Counted from the stretch's first letter, positions 27,028-35,906 are shown. The stretch is DNA of 41,628 bases from Sphingomonas bacterium (GCA_030149245.1 JASBRX010000034.1:1-41628); one strand, 5' to 3'. The notes: generated from the sequence alone by a model not told the origin. Translations and numbers: made by a program.

Positions 27028-27798
27028 ATGTTCGACCGGTTCAAGGGAATTGCGTTGGCGATTCTGGCCCCGGTGCTGCTGGTCGGATGCGCGTTCAGTC
27101 CGGGCAAGTTCACCTCCACCCTCACCATTCTAGCCGATCGCAGCTTCACCTACAGCTATCAGGGAGAGGTGATCGCGGTCGATCTCGCGAGCGAGATGGC
27201 CAAGGGCATGGGCGACGCGTTCAAGGGCCTCGGCGACGACGAGGGCGACAAGAAAAAGAAGACAACCACCGCATGGCTGCGCGACGCGTCGTGGCAGGAA
27301 GAGGGCGGCGCGGCAGACGGCGATGGTGCCAAGGACGATGCTGAAGAGGCAGCCAAGAAGGAAGCCAAGTTCAAGGCCATCGCCGAGGCGCTGACCAAGG
27401 AAGCGGGCTATCGCTCGGTCGTCTACAAGGGCGACGGGGTGTTCGTGATCGACTATCAGATCAGCGGCTCGCTGACCCATGGCTTTCTGTGGCCCTTCAA
27501 CGTCGATGCAGAGGTGATCTTCCCCTTTGTCGTCGTCGAACTGCGCGGGGCGGACGTGGTGCGGGTCAAGGCACCCGCCTTTGGCGACAGCGATTCGGCC
27601 GGCAAGGGCAAGTCTGACTCAGCCAACGCCAAGCTTGATGGCACCTTTACCCTCATCACCGATGGTGAGCTGGTCAGCCAGAACAACGAGGACGGCGCGA
27701 AGACCGAGGGTAATCGCCGCACCATCACCTGGAAGGCGACCCCGCTCAGCAAGGACGCGCCGATGGCAGTGGTGAAGGTCGCGCCGAAGCTTCCTTGA
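27028..27798 (+). CDS. Putative lipoprotein, unknown
   Basis: This 256-residue protein begins MFDRFKGIALAILAPVLLVGCAF, a lipoprotein signal with lipobox LVGC, so it is probably lipidated in the envelope. A Lys/Asp/Glu-rich segment (about residues 70-115, including DDEGDKKKKTT and AKDDAEEAAKKEAKFK) looks like a flexible or coiled stretch. A beta-rich C-terminal part follows. I do not recognise a domain. The ATG is supported by GGGGAG 12 bases upstream. It follows rlmB by 33 bases and converges with the ferredoxin gene across a hairpin repeat. Confidence 0.75.
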   Translation: MFDRFKGIALAILAPVLLVGCAFSPGKFTSTLTILADRSFTYSYQGEVIAVDLASEMAKGMGDAFKGLGDDEGDKKKKTTTAWLRDASWQEEGGAADGDGAKDDAEEAAKKEAKFKAIAEALTKEAGYRSVVYKGDGVFVIDYQISGSLTHGFLWPFNVDAEVIFPFVVVELRGADVVRVKAPAFGDSDSAGKGKSDSANAKLDGTFTLITDGELVSQNNEDGAKTEGNRRTITWKATPLSKDAPMAVVKVAPKLP

Positions 27799-27810
27799 TA
27801 ATTTTCGGAA

Positions 27811-27908
27811 CCGGCCCGCTCCCCGCCCGGCCACCCTCAAGGTATCTTCAATGGGTGGCCGGGTGGGGGAGCGGGCCGGTGCCGAAACCGGTTCGGCAAG
27901 GCCGAACC
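27811..27908. repeat. Hairpin repeat family, copy A (convergent gap)
   Basis: A long inverted repeat (arms about 27811-27836 and 27853-27880, with short bulges) is built on CCGGCCCGCTCCCC and GGGTGGCCGGGTGGGGG. It is followed by a perfect 8-base-pair hairpin with a three-base loop (27890-27897 with 27901-27908). A clearly related element is at 28932-29056. Both sit between convergent genes. Confidence 0.8.
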
Positions 27909-27920
27909 GAACACCTCCCC

Positions 27921-28238
27921 TCAATCCTCGGCGGCGATCGTGACCTTCAGCCCGTCCAGCGCGGACGTGAACTGGATCTGGCACGACAGGCGTGAGGTGT
28001 CGGTGCGGTCCGACGAGCTGTCGAGCAGGTCGTTTTCATCCTCGCTCATCGGCGGAAGTTTGGCCGCAAATTCCGGGTCGACATGGATGTGGCAGGTGGC
28101 GCACGAGCAGCAGCCGCCGCACAAGGCGAGCAGTTCGTCGAACCCGTTGTCCCGGATCACTTCCATGACGCTCAGGCCCACTTCGCCCTCCACTTCGCGT
28201 TCTTCTCCTGCGCGCGTGACGACGATAAGCTTGGGCAT
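27921..28238 (-). CDS. 2Fe-2S ferredoxin (adrenodoxin type)
   Basis: This 105-residue electron carrier has cluster ligands arranged as C-x5-C-x2-C in [15 protein letters not shown] (about residues 39-53) plus the fourth cysteine in SRLSCQI (about residue 85). This is the vertebrate/adrenodoxin-type pattern used with P450s, Rieske oxygenases or iron-sulfur biogenesis. An additional cysteine sits inside the loop (GGCC). No partner reductase or oxygenase is nearby, so the role is open. The ATG is preceded by GGAG. Confidence 0.92.
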   Translation of the reverse strand: MPKLIVVTRAGEEREVEGEVGLSVMEVIRDNGFDELLALCGGCCSCATCHIHVDPEFAAKLPPMSEDENDLLDSSSDRTDTSRLSCQIQFTSALDGLKVTIAAED

Positions 28239-28301
28239 GATGTTCTCCTCCGTATAGTGCGCCCATGCCGGGGATCGGCGCGGCTTTCAAGGATTCGAAA
28301 C

Positions 28302-28925
28302 ATGGGCCTGACCGCCGAACAGCTGCGCGAATCGCTCGATGCAATTGCGGCGCGCGAGCCGCTGATGGCGGCGGCGGTGGCACGCGTGGGCTATCCGGAG
28401 CCGCGCATCCGCGAGCCGGGCTATGAAACGCTGCTGCGCACCATCGTTGGCCAGCAGGTCAGCGTCGCCGCCGCAGCGTCGATCTGGACCAAGCTGGCGG
28501 CGGGGATTGGCGACCTGACCCAGCCGGACATCGTCGCCGCCGCGCCGGACGATGCACTGCGCGCCGCCGGGCTGTCGCGGCAAAAGGCGAGCTATGCCAA
28601 GAGCCTGGCCGAGGAGGTGTCGAGCGGGCGGCTCGACTTGGGCGCCCTACCCGCCGACGACGAGGAAGCGATTGCGCAGCTGGTGCGGGTCAAGGGGATC
28701 GGGCGCTGGTCGGCGGAAATCTATCTGCTGTTCGCCGAGGGACGGCGCGACATCTGGCCCGCAGGCGACCTGGCGGTGCAGATCGAGGTCGGCCGGATCA
28801 TGGGCCATGACGAGCGCCCGTCGGAAAAGCTGACCCGCGAGATCGCCGAAGCCTGGCGCCCGCATCGCGGTGCCGCCGCGATCCTGGCGTGGCACCATTA
28901 CAAGGCCGATATGGCCGCGATTTAG
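28302..28925 (+). CDS. DNA-3-methyladenine glycosylase II-like (HhH-GPD)
   Basis: This 207-residue protein of the HhH-GPD superfamily removes alkylated bases. It shows TIVGQQVSVAAAASIW (about residues 44-59), the helix-hairpin-helix LVRVKGIGRWSAEIYLLF (about 126-143) and the catalytic aspartate in IWPAGDLAVQ (about 151-160). It lacks the N-terminal domain of E. coli AlkA and so matches the short AlkA/MAG form. The ATG at 28302 was chosen; upstream in-frame codons run antisense through the ferredoxin gene. Confidence 0.88.
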   Translation: MGLTAEQLRESLDAIAAREPLMAAAVARVGYPEPRIREPGYETLLRTIVGQQVSVAAAASIWTKLAAGIGDLTQPDIVAAAPDDALRAAGLSRQKASYAKSLAEEVSSGRLDLGALPADDEEAIAQLVRVKGIGRWSAEIYLLFAEGRRDIWPAGDLAVQIEVGRIMGHDERPSEKLTREIAEAWRPHRGAAAILAWHHYKADMAAI

Positions 28926-28931
28926 AGTTGG

Positions 28932-29056
28932 ATTCAGCTGCGCTGAATGGCGGCACCGGCCCGCTCCCCCCCCCGGCCACCCATAGAATACACTGTCGTT
29001 GGGTGGCCGGGTGGGGGCGCGGGCCGGTGCCGCAGCCGTTTCAGCTTGGCTGAAAC
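28932..29056. repeat. Hairpin repeat family, copy B (convergent gap)
   Basis: The central inverted repeat (about 28955-28982 with 29001-29028) shares the cores ACCGGCCCGCTCCCC and GGGTGGCCGGGTGGGGG with copy A. It is flanked on both sides by short hairpins with three-base loops: ATTCAGC/GCTGAAT (28932-28948) and GTTTCAGC/GCTGAAAC (29038-29056). It lies between the glycosylase (+) and the ABC exporter (-) and likely ends both transcripts. Confidence 0.82.
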
Positions 29057-29061
29057 CAACG

Positions 29062-30756
29062 CTACACTAGCTTTCCGCCCTCGACCTGCAGGGTGCGGGG
29101 GCAGCGCGACAGGGTTTCCATGCGGTGCGCGACGATCAGGATTGTCGGGCGTGGCTCCAGCGCGGCGAGCCGGTCGAGCACCGCCGCCTCGCTTGCGGGA
29201 TCCAGCGCGGCAGTCGCCTCGTCGAGCACCAGCAGGCGAGGACGGCGCAAAATCGCGCGCGCGATCGCCAGCCGCTGACGCTCGCCACCAGACAAGAGCG
29301 CGCCGCGCTCGCCGATGATCGTGTCGAGGCCGCGCGGCATGGCGGCGACCCGCTCGGCCGCGCCGGCGATGGTCAGCGCCTCCATCAGCATCGCGTTGTC
29401 GATCGCGGTGTCGCCCCAATCGAGATTGCGGCGGACGCTGTCGTGGAACAGGAACGCGTCCTGCGGCACATAGCCGATCGCTGCGCCCCAGCCGCCGGGG
29501 GGAAGCACGACGCCGCCGACCGTTACCGCACCGGATTGCGGGACGAGCAGACCGGAGATCAGATCGATCAGCGTCGTCTTGCCGCCACCTGAGGGACCGG
29601 CGATGCCGACCAGCTCACCCGGCGCGATCTCCAGCGACACATCGGCCAGGCCGGCGCCCGATGGATGGCGGTAGCTGACCGAATCGAGGACGATCGGCCC
29701 CGGCGGCAGCACCACCGCACCGGCGCGCGCGTCATGCGCGCTGCCGAGTTCGGTCAGTGCCGCCTGCACCGCGCCATAGCTTGCGCCCAGGTGCAGCAGT
29801 TGCTGCGACGCCTGCTGCAGCTGCATCGCCAGCGGCGCCATGCGTGAGAAGATCAGCGCGAGGACGACCAGGGTCGTCGGCGCTACCTGCAACAGCACGC
29901 CGCCGGTCAGCACGCCCGCTGCGGCGAAAGCGGTGCCGATGCCGAACCAGGTCCGGGCGGTCGATTGCGCGACCATGAACCCGCGCTGCTCCCCGGCCGC
30001 TGCGCGCTGTGCCGAGTCGAATTCGGACGCGAAGCCGAGGCTGGCATCCTGTGCTGCCGATGCCTTCAGGCCGCTGAGGAACGAGGTGGAGCTGCCCATC
30101 AGCGCGCGGTTCTTGTCGACCATCCGCGCGCCGAGCGCGGCACTGTCGCCGCTGCGCCGATTGACCAGCAGGGCGAGCAAGCCGAGCCCGCCGAGCGCAG
30201 CGATCGCGAACAGCGGCGCCAGCGCCAGCGCCACGACCAGCTGGATGAACAGCATCGCGACCGCCACCAGCGACATCGAAATATAGTGCGCCGCGACCCC
30301 GATCCGCCCGATATCGCTGGTCAGCAGACTGGTGATCCGGGCATGCTCGACGCCCGCCAGTCGCTCCCACGGCGCCGATGCCAGCGTGTTGACTACCTTG
30401 CCGCGCAGATCGAGGGTATAGGCGGTCTGGACGTCGAACAGCTTCATGTCGCGCTGGCGCAGCACCAGTGCGCGCACCACCATCACCGCCACGAACACCG
30501 CGACCAGCGCGGCGAGCCGTGCGTTCGGATCGCTACCCAGCCAGCCGGGAAGCCAGGCAAGGGCATTGCCCGGGGCAAGGATCAGCCCGATCAGCGGGAC
30601 CAGCAGTGCGAGGCCCAGCCCTTCGAGCACCGCGCCCGCCGCGACCCAGGCAACGGCGACCGCGCCGCTGCGCCCCGCCTGGCGGACCAGGCTGGCGGCA
30701 AAGGCGATCGTCTGCCGTCCGGCAGAGGCTGCGGTGGGCGGTGCGGAAACGCTCAT
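29062..30756 (-). CDS. ABC exporter, fused permease and ATPase
   Basis: This 564-residue half-transporter of the type I exporter family has six membrane helices in about residues 25-310. The nucleotide-binding domain has Walker [10 protein letters not shown] (about 383-391), Q-loop YVPQDAFLF, signature [12 protein letters not shown] (about 483-494), Walker [14 protein letters not shown] and the switch histidine in IVAHR. It should work as a dimer. The substrate cannot be told; relatives export lipids, peptides or drugs. It is divergent from the formaldehyde-detoxification genes with a palindromic intergenic region. An N-terminal 20-residue Ser/Ala-rich tail precedes the first helix. Confidence 0.9.
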   Translation of the reverse strand: MSVSAPPTAASAGRQTIAFAASLVRQAGRSGAVAVAWVAAGAVLEGLGLALLVPLIGLILAPGNALAWLPGWLGSDPNARLAALVAVFVAVMVVRALVLRQRDMKLFDVQTAYTLDLRGKVVNTLASAPWERLAGVEHARITSLLTSDIGRIGVAAHYISMSLVAVAMLFIQLVVALALAPLFAIAALGGLGLLALLVNRRSGDSAALGARMVDKNRALMGSSTSFLSGLKASAAQDASLGFASEFDSAQRAAAGEQRGFMVAQSTARTWFGIGTAFAAAGVLTGGVLLQVAPTTLVVLALIFSRMAPLAMQLQQASQQLLHLGASYGAVQAALTELGSAHDARAGAVVLPPGPIVLDSVSYRHPSGAGLADVSLEIAPGELVGIAGPSGGGKTTLIDLISGLLVPQSGAVTVGGVVLPPGGWGAAIGYVPQDAFLFHDSVRRNLDWGDTAIDNAMLMEALTIAGAAERVAAMPRGLDTIIGERGALLSGGERQRLAIARAILRRPRLLVLDEATAALDPASEAAVLDRLAALEPRPTILIVAHRMETLSRCPRTLQVEGGKLV

Positions 30757-30772
30757 GCCGGTGCTTGTGCCT

Positions 30773-30804
30773 CCCTTTGCGCAAAGGGCAACCGACTTTG
30801 CGCA
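30773..30804. promoter_or_regulatory. Palindrome and direct repeat between ABC exporter and class III ADH genes
   Basis: A perfect 16-base palindrome CCCTTTGCGCAAAGGG lies at 30773-30788. Its core CTTTGCGCA (30775-30783) recurs at 30796-30804, 21 bases downstream, which is two helical turns. The layout suggests a dimeric regulator site controlling one or both divergent genes. Confidence 0.45.
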
Positions 30805-30869
30805 GCGCGGACTGGAAACCGGCGCTGCGCTGCGCCAATAGGGGGCACGCCAACCGGAGATGCAGACCC

Positions 30870-31982
30870 ATGAAGACCCGTGCCGCCGTCGCCTTCGAAG
30901 CCAAAAAGCCGCTCGAGATCGTCGAGCTGGATCTGGAGGGGCCCAAGGCCGGCGAGGTGCTGGTCGAGATCATGGCGACCGGCATCTGCCACACCGACGC
31001 CTATACGCTGGACGGGTTCGACAGCGAGGGGATCTTCCCGAGCGTGCTGGGGCATGAAGGCGCGGGTATCGTGCGTGAGGTCGGCGCGGGCGTGACCAGC
31101 GTGACGCCGGGCGACCATGTCATCCCGCTCTACACCCCGGAATGCCGCCAGTGTAAGTCGTGCCTCAGCGGCAAGACCAATTTGTGCACCGCGATCCGCG
31201 CGACCCAGGGCAAGGGACTGATGCCCGACGGCACCACGCGCTTCAGCTACAAGGGGCAGCCGATCTTCCATTACATGGGCTGCTCGACCTTCTCGAACTT
31301 TACCGTGCTGCCCGAGATTGCGGTCGCCAAAATCCGCGAGGACGCACCGTTCCAGACCAGCTGTTACATCGGCTGCGGCGTCACCACCGGGGTCGGTGCG
31401 GTGATCAACACCGCCAAGGTGCAGGTCGGCGACACGGTCGTCGTCTTCGGCCTTGGCGGCATTGGCCTCAACGTCATTCAGGGCGCACGGCTGGCCGGGG
31501 CGAAGCAGATCATCGGCGTCGACATCAACCCCGACCGCGAGGAATGGGGCCGCCGCTTCGGCATGACCGACTTCCTCAACTCGCGCGGCATGAGCCGTGA
31601 GGATGTGGTGGCGCGGATCGTGGCGATGACCGATGGCGGCGCGGACTATACCTTCGACGCGACGGGCAATACCGAAGTCATGCGGATCGCGCTCGAGGCG
31701 TGCCATCGCGGCTGGGGCACCAGCATCATCATCGGCGTGGCCGAGGCGGGCAAGGAAATCGCCACGCGCCCCTTCCAGCTGGTCACCGGCCGCAACTGGC
31801 GCGGCACCGCGTTCGGCGGGGCGAAGGGTCGCACCGACGTGCCCAAGATCGTCGACATGTACATGACCGGTAAGATCGAGATCGACCCGATGATCACCCA
31901 TGTGATGGGGCTGGAGGACATCAACAAGGGGTTCGACCTGATGCATGCGGGCGAGTCGATCCGCAGCGTCGTCGTGTTCTGA
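30870..31982 (+). CDS. frmA: S-(hydroxymethyl)glutathione dehydrogenase / class III alcohol dehydrogenase
   Basis: This 370-residue zinc enzyme oxidises S-hydroxymethylglutathione (formaldehyde adduct) to S-formylglutathione with NAD, and can reduce S-nitrosoglutathione. Catalytic zinc ligands lie in [12 protein letters not shown] and GHEGAGIV. The structural zinc cysteines are in [18 protein letters not shown] (about residues 90-107). The NAD-binding Rossmann motif is [11 protein letters not shown] (about 191-201). The ATG at 30870 matches the family start [16 protein letters not shown]. It is followed by a VOC protein and S-formylglutathione hydrolase, the next enzyme in the pathway. Confidence 0.96.
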   Translation: MKTRAAVAFEAKKPLEIVELDLEGPKAGEVLVEIMATGICHTDAYTLDGFDSEGIFPSVLGHEGAGIVREVGAGVTSVTPGDHVIPLYTPECRQCKSCLSGKTNLCTAIRATQGKGLMPDGTTRFSYKGQPIFHYMGCSTFSNFTVLPEIAVAKIREDAPFQTSCYIGCGVTTGVGAVINTAKVQVGDTVVVFGLGGIGLNVIQGARLAGAKQIIGVDINPDREEWGRRFGMTDFLNSRGMSREDVVARIVAMTDGGADYTFDATGNTEVMRIALEACHRGWGTSIIIGVAEAGKEIATRPFQLVTGRNWRGTAFGGAKGRTDVPKIVDMYMTGKIEIDPMITHVMGLEDINKGFDLMHAGESIRSVVVF

Positions 31983-32006
31983 GATCATAGCAGGGGAGAG
32001 GAAGCC

Positions 32007-32396
32007 ATGTTCAGCCATATCATGCTCGGCGCCAATGACGTCGATGCGTCCAAGGCATTCTATGACGCCACGCTCGGCACATTGGGCGCGCGGCCCGGGA
32101 GCGTCGATCCCAAGGGCCGCGCCTTCTACATGCACAATGGCGGCATCTTCATGCTGAGCAAGCCGCTCGACGGCCAACCCGCCTGCCATGCCAATGGCGG
32201 CACGGTCGGCTTTGCCGCGAGCAGCCCGGAAATGGTCGATGCTTGGCACGCCGCCGGTCTCGCCCATGGCGGCACCGCGATCGAGGATCCGCCCGGCATT
32301 CGCGAAAATGCGTTCGGCGCGCTCTACCTCGCCTATCTGCGCGATCCGGCGGGGAACAAGGTGTGCGCGATGTATCGCGTGCCCAAGGAAGGCTGA
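32007..32396 (+). CDS. VOC family protein (glyoxalase/bleomycin-resistance fold)
   Basis: This 129-residue protein with the vicinal-oxygen-chelate fold opens FSHIMLGANDVDASKAFYDATLG, typical of the family, with a candidate metal ligand His at residue 3-4. A second beta-alpha unit ends YLRDPAGNKVCAMYR. It lies between the class III alcohol dehydrogenase and S-formylglutathione hydrolase genes with short gaps (24 and 6 bases) and is surely in the same transcript. Its place suggests handling of a glutathione or aldehyde adduct, which is inference. GGGGAGAGGAAG supplies the ribosome site. Confidence 0.88.
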   Translation: MFSHIMLGANDVDASKAFYDATLGTLGARPGSVDPKGRAFYMHNGGIFMLSKPLDGQPACHANGGTVGFAASSPEMVDAWHAAGLAHGGTAIEDPPGIRENAFGALYLAYLRDPAGNKVCAMYRVPKEG

Positions 32397-32402
32397 CGGC
32401 GC

Positions 32403-33245
32403 ATGGGGATGGAGACGGTTTCGACCAATCGCGCGCATGGCGGAACGCAGGGCGTGTATCGCCATGAGTCGACCGCGACCGGCACGCCGATGACCTTTTC
32501 GGTCTTCGTCCCCAACCATGGCGAGGGGGCGAAGCTGCCGGTCCTGTGGTACCTTTCCGGCCTCACCTGCACCCATGCCAATGTCACCGAAAAAGGCGAG
32601 TATCGCGCGGCCTGCGCCGAACATGGCGTGATCTTCATCGCCCCCGACACCTCCCCGCGTGGTGACGAGGTGCCGGACGACGACGCCTATGATTTCGGCA
32701 AGGGCGCGGGTTTCTATGTCGATGCAACGCAGGAGCCGTGGGCCGCGAATTTCCGGATGCGTTCGTACATCGAGGACGAGCTGCCCGGGCTGATCCTGCG
32801 CGAATTTCCGATGGCGGACCTGTCTCGGCAGGGGATCACCGGCCATTCGATGGGTGGCCATGGCGCGCTGACAATCGCTTTGCGCAACCCGGATCGCTTC
32901 CGCTCGGTCAGCGCCTTCGCGCCGATCGTTGCGCCGTCGCAATGTCCGTGGGGTGAGAAGGCGTTGGGCGGCTATCTGGGGCAGGATCGGTCGGCGTGGC
33001 GGTTGCACGATGCGGTGGCGCTGATCGAGGACGGGGCGCGGCTGCCCGAATTGCTGGTCGATCAGGGGGACGCCGATACGTTCCTGACCGAGCAGCTCAA
33101 GCCCGAATTGCTGACCGCGGCATGCCGGGACGCTGGTGTTGATCTGACCCTGCGGATGCAGCCGGGGTACGACCATAGCTATTACTTCATCTCCAGCTTC
33201 ATGGCCGACCATGTCGCCTGGCATGCCGATCGGCTGAAGCGGTGA
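32403..33245 (+). CDS. S-formylglutathione hydrolase
   Basis: This 280-residue esterase-D-family alpha/beta hydrolase releases formate and glutathione. The nucleophile is S149 in GHSMGGHGAL. The conserved opening LPVLWYLSGLTCTHANVTEKG (about residues 45-65) and the C-terminal YDHSYYFISSFMADH with the catalytic histidine are clear. The catalytic aspartate is probably in DQGDADTFL. With the upstream dehydrogenase it forms the glutathione-dependent formaldehyde pathway. Its stop overlaps the next gene's GTG by four bases. Confidence 0.95.
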   Translation: MGMETVSTNRAHGGTQGVYRHESTATGTPMTFSVFVPNHGEGAKLPVLWYLSGLTCTHANVTEKGEYRAACAEHGVIFIAPDTSPRGDEVPDDDAYDFGKGAGFYVDATQEPWAANFRMRSYIEDELPGLILREFPMADLSRQGITGHSMGGHGALTIALRNPDRFRSVSAFAPIVAPSQCPWGEKALGGYLGQDRSAWRLHDAVALIEDGARLPELLVDQGDADTFLTEQLKPELLTAACRDAGVDLTLRMQPGYDHSYYFISSFMADHVAWHADRLKR

Positions 33246-34849
33246 CGCAGCGGTTCGACGCGGTCGTTATCGGGGCGGGGCATAATGGGCTGACCTGCGC
33301 CTTCTACCTCGCCCGGGCCGGCCTCAAAGTCTGCGTGGTCGAGCGGCGGGACGTGGTCGGCGGGGCGGCGGTGACCGAGGAATTTCACCCCGGTTTCCGC
33401 AACTCCGCCGCCAGCTACACCGTCAGCCTGCTCCAACCCAAGGTCATCGCCGACATGAAGCTGGTCGAGCGCGGCTATCGGGTGATCGAGCGGCCGGTGT
33501 CGAACTTCTTTCCGCTGGACGGCGATTACCTCAAGCTGGGCGGCGGGGCGGAGCGGACCCGGGCCGAGTTTGCGCGCTTTTCTGCCAAGGATGCGGCGGC
33601 GCTGGATGGCTATGAGGCGGCGCTGGAGCGGGTCGCGGACCTGTTGCGGAGCATGGCGCTGAAGACACCGCCCAATGCCGGGGGTGGAGTCGCGGCTTTG
33701 CTCGCCGCTGCGGCGCAGGGTCGGGCGGTCACAGCCTTGCCGATCGAGGGGCAGCGGGATGCCCTGGCGCTGTTCGTTCAATCTGCTCGCGAATTTCTCG
33801 ACGGGTGGTTTGAGAATGAGCATGTCAAAGCGGCCTTTGCGTTCGATGCGGTGGTCGGCAACTATGCCGGGCCGTCGGCTCCCGGGTCGGCCTATGTCCT
33901 GCTGCACCACGTTTTCGGCGAGGTGAACGGCAAGAAGGGCGCTTGGGGCCATCCGGTCGGGGGAATGGGCAGCATCACCCGGATGATGGCCGAAGCGGCG
34001 ACCCAGGCCGGGGCGGTGATCCGGCTGGAGGAACCGGTTGACCGGGTGCTGACCGACAAGGGTCGTGCCGTCGGGGTGCGGCTGAGCAGCGGCGAGGAGA
34101 TTGCGGCGAAGACCGTGGTCGCCAATGTTGGCCCTGCCCTGCTCTTCCGCAAACTCATCGATTCCGCCGAATTGCCCGCCGATTTCAACCGCCGGATGGC
34201 GGGGTTCAAGACCGGATCGGGCAGTTTCCGGATGAATGTCGCCCTCTCTCAACTTCCCGACTTCACCGTCCTTCCCGGCACCGATGCCGAACATCACCGC
34301 AGCGGGATCATCATCGCGCCGACCATGGATTACATGGACAAGGCCCATGGGGACGCGGTCCGCTATGGCTGGTCCAACGCGCCGGTGGTGGAGATGACCA
34401 TTCCCTCCACCGTCGACCCCACCCTCGCCCCGCCGGGCTGCCATGTCGCCAGCCTGTTCTGCCAGCACTTCGCCCCGGTTCTGCCCCATGGCCGCAGCTG
34501 GGACGATGAGCGGGAGGCGGCGGCCGACGACATTATCGACACGGTGACGCAACACGCCCCCAATTTCCGCGACTCGATCATCGCGACCCAGATCCACTCG
34601 CCCACCGACCTCGAACGCAAGTTCGGGCTGGTCGATGGCGACATTTTTCACGGCCGCATGTCGCTCGACCAGCTATGGGCGGCGCGACCGGTGCTGGGGC
34701 ATGGCGATTATCGCAGCCCGATCAGCGGCCTGTATCTGTGCGGCGCGGGCACCCATCCGGGCGGCGGGGTGACCGGTGCGCCGGGGCATAATGCGGCGCG
34801 GGAAATCCTGAAGGACCGCAGCGTGTTGGGAAGATTGCTGCGAAAGTAG
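33242..34849 (+). CDS. Phytoene-desaturase-like FAD oxidoreductase (PYROXD2 type)
   Basis: This 535-residue flavoprotein has an N-terminal dinucleotide-binding motif, VIGAGHNGLTCAFYLARAGLKVCVVERRDVVGG (about residues 10-42, in family style). A central segment GHPVGGMGSITRMMAEAATQAGAVIRL follows, and the FAD-closing motif near LYLCGAGTHPGGGVTGAPGHNAA (about 497-519). It belongs to the NAD(P)/FAD-dependent CrtI-like family whose bacterial members mostly lack a known substrate; a carotenoid role is not implied. The GTG start overlaps the S-formylglutathione hydrolase stop, so it is translationally coupled. It ends 6 bases from the convergent DUF6916 gene. Confidence 0.87.
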   Translation: MTQRFDAVVIGAGHNGLTCAFYLARAGLKVCVVERRDVVGGAAVTEEFHPGFRNSAASYTVSLLQPKVIADMKLVERGYRVIERPVSNFFPLDGDYLKLGGGAERTRAEFARFSAKDAAALDGYEAALERVADLLRSMALKTPPNAGGGVAALLAAAAQGRAVTALPIEGQRDALALFVQSAREFLDGWFENEHVKAAFAFDAVVGNYAGPSAPGSAYVLLHHVFGEVNGKKGAWGHPVGGMGSITRMMAEAATQAGAVIRLEEPVDRVLTDKGRAVGVRLSSGEEIAAKTVVANVGPALLFRKLIDSAELPADFNRRMAGFKTGSGSFRMNVALSQLPDFTVLPGTDAEHHRSGIIIAPTMDYMDKAHGDAVRYGWSNAPVVEMTIPSTVDPTLAPPGCHVASLFCQHFAPVLPHGRSWDDEREAAADDIIDTVTQHAPNFRDSIIATQIHSPTDLERKFGLVDGDIFHGRMSLDQLWAARPVLGHGDYRSPISGLYLCGAGTHPGGGVTGAPGHNAAREILKDRSVLGRLLRK

Positions 34850-34855
34850 CCTCCC

Positions 34856-35179
34856 TTAGTCGAACACCGCCTCATACCGCACCGCGCCGGTGACGGGCTC
34901 GCGGCTGCGCGGAACGAGGAACAGGCACATGCGGCCGAAACTGGGGTGCGACAGCCAGTAGAGCCCCTGCGGCAGCGACGTGCCGGCGGGGCCGCGCAGA
35001 TACATCGAATAGGGCATGCGCCACGCGGCGAACGTCGTGCGCGGGCGTTCGGCGCGGACCTCCTCCAGCGTCAGTTCATGCGCCGGGCCGACGACCCCGC
35101 CGACCAGGAACACGTCACCGATCGCTGCACAGGCATCGTTGGAACTGGGGAGCGACAGCAAGGGCCGGGTGTGCGGCAT
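34856..35179 (-). CDS. DUF6916 family protein
   Basis: This protein of 107 residues (from ATG 35179) has a C-terminal half showing the family pattern: YSMYLRGPAGTSLPQGLYWL then HPSFGRMCLFLVP and the ending RYEAVFD. Relatives I recall are often near phage-tail-collar genes in sphingomonads, but none are visible here. The start is uncertain, as no clear Shine-Dalgarno precedes this ATG. A longer frame reaching 35563 exists but its extra part is low-complexity and Arg-rich and unlikely to be translated. The function is unknown. Confidence 0.7.
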   Translation of the reverse strand: MPHTRPLLSLPSSNDACAAIGDVFLVGGVVGPAHELTLEEVRAERPRTTFAAWRMPYSMYLRGPAGTSLPQGLYWLSHPSFGRMCLFLVPRSREPVTGAVRYEAVFD

Positions 35180-35559
35180 CAGGAACAGCGTCCCGCATCG
35201 GCGGGAGGTGAAAACGCGGCGCAGGCCATGACCTGAAGGCTCCAAAGAGTGTGGAACGCCGGATTCACCCCTCCGGACTGCGCCAAGACTATGCTTGAAG
35301 TGGGTAGGCGGACAAGCCGGGAGTTTTGCGGATCGGCAGATTAACCATGCGGTCCGTCGCATCTGCTGCGCCGGGCGGCGGGGAGCAGGAGGACTGTCCG
35401 ACAAAGCGGACGATCCGGGGCGTGATGTGGGGCGAATGGTCGGGGAAGCGACCGCGAAGCGACCGGCTGACACCGGCGACGCGACAGGGGCGCGACACGC
35501 ACGCGACACCGGGGCGACGCGGGCGCGCCGGGTTTGGGCGACGAGGCGACGGGATTGCG
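35180..35559. other. Non-coding GC-rich stretch with short degenerate repeats
   Basis: About 380 bases without a supported gene. The part 35465-35535 is dense in GCGAC/ACACG units (for example gcgacaggggcgcgacacg) that look like simple degenerate repeats. The rest would be the upstream region of the DUF6916 gene, but no clear promoter was recognised. Open frames across it are Arg- and Pro-rich and look like GC-driven shadows. Confidence 0.5.
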
Positions 35560-35877
35560 TCATGGACGCGACGCCGAAGCGGCAGGCGGGCGATGGGGCG
35601 AGTCGCCGGGTGCCTTACGCGGCGCCAGTGGATCGGGCGCGAAGGGATCGGCAAGCCGTGCGGCGTGGAGCTTGAGCGCATGGCTCCAGTGATGGTCGAA
35701 CGGCGTGCCGCTCAGGCGGTTGCGCAGCGCATGGGCGCTGGAGCGCGACATGCCGACGGTGCGGGCGGCGCGGGCGACGCTGCCGGTTTCGACGAGTGCG
35801 GTGAGGAAGGTGCGTTGTTTGGCGGGGGTCCAGTGGCTGCGCTGCGCCAGCGCGGCGGGGGTGGGTTGGTCGGGCAT
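35560..35877 (-). CDS. Small helix-turn-helix protein
   Basis: This protein of about 105 residues (from ATG 35877) has a clear homeodomain-like helix-turn-helix near SHWTPAKQRTFLTALVETGSVARAARTVGMSRSSAHALRNRL in pieces (about residues 13-54). Proline-rich residues end the chain. I recall similar small HTH proteins as widespread in sphingomonads with no assigned function. The ATG has GGAG eight bases upstream, inside an inverted repeat at 35881-35906. It is divergent from the toxin-antitoxin pair starting at 35987 and could regulate it, though that is inference. Confidence 0.78.
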   Translation of the reverse strand: MPDQPTPAALAQRSHWTPAKQRTFLTALVETGSVARAARTVGMSRSSAHALRNRLSGTPFDHHWSHALKLHAARLADPFAPDPLAPRKAPGDSPHRPPAASASRP

Positions 35878-35880
35878 CGG

Positions 35881-35906
35881 ATCGACTCCGGTTGGTTGGA
35901 GTCGAT
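35881..35906. promoter_or_regulatory. Inverted repeat over the HTH gene ribosome site
   Basis: A perfect 9-base inverted repeat ATCGACTCC / GGAGTCGAT has an 8-base spacer. On the minus strand the second arm contains the GGAG Shine-Dalgarno of the HTH gene. It could be an operator for autoregulation in the divergent 109-base gap or an RNA hairpin hiding the ribosome site. Confidence 0.55.

Noticed and set aside
30753..33224. Long minus-strand open frame (823 codons) opposite the formaldehyde genes
   Set aside because: It is antisense to frmA, the VOC gene and S-formylglutathione hydrolase, with a composition typical of a GC shadow frame.
33182..34651. Minus-strand open frame of 489 codons opposite the flavoprotein
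   Set aside because: It is antisense to a gene with clear FAD motifs, with no recognisable domain or ribosome site.
35180..35563. N-terminal extension of the DUF6916 protein to the ATG at 35563
   Set aside because: The extra 128 residues are Arg/Pro/Ser-rich low-complexity sequence from a degenerate repeat stretch; the domain fits the shorter form.
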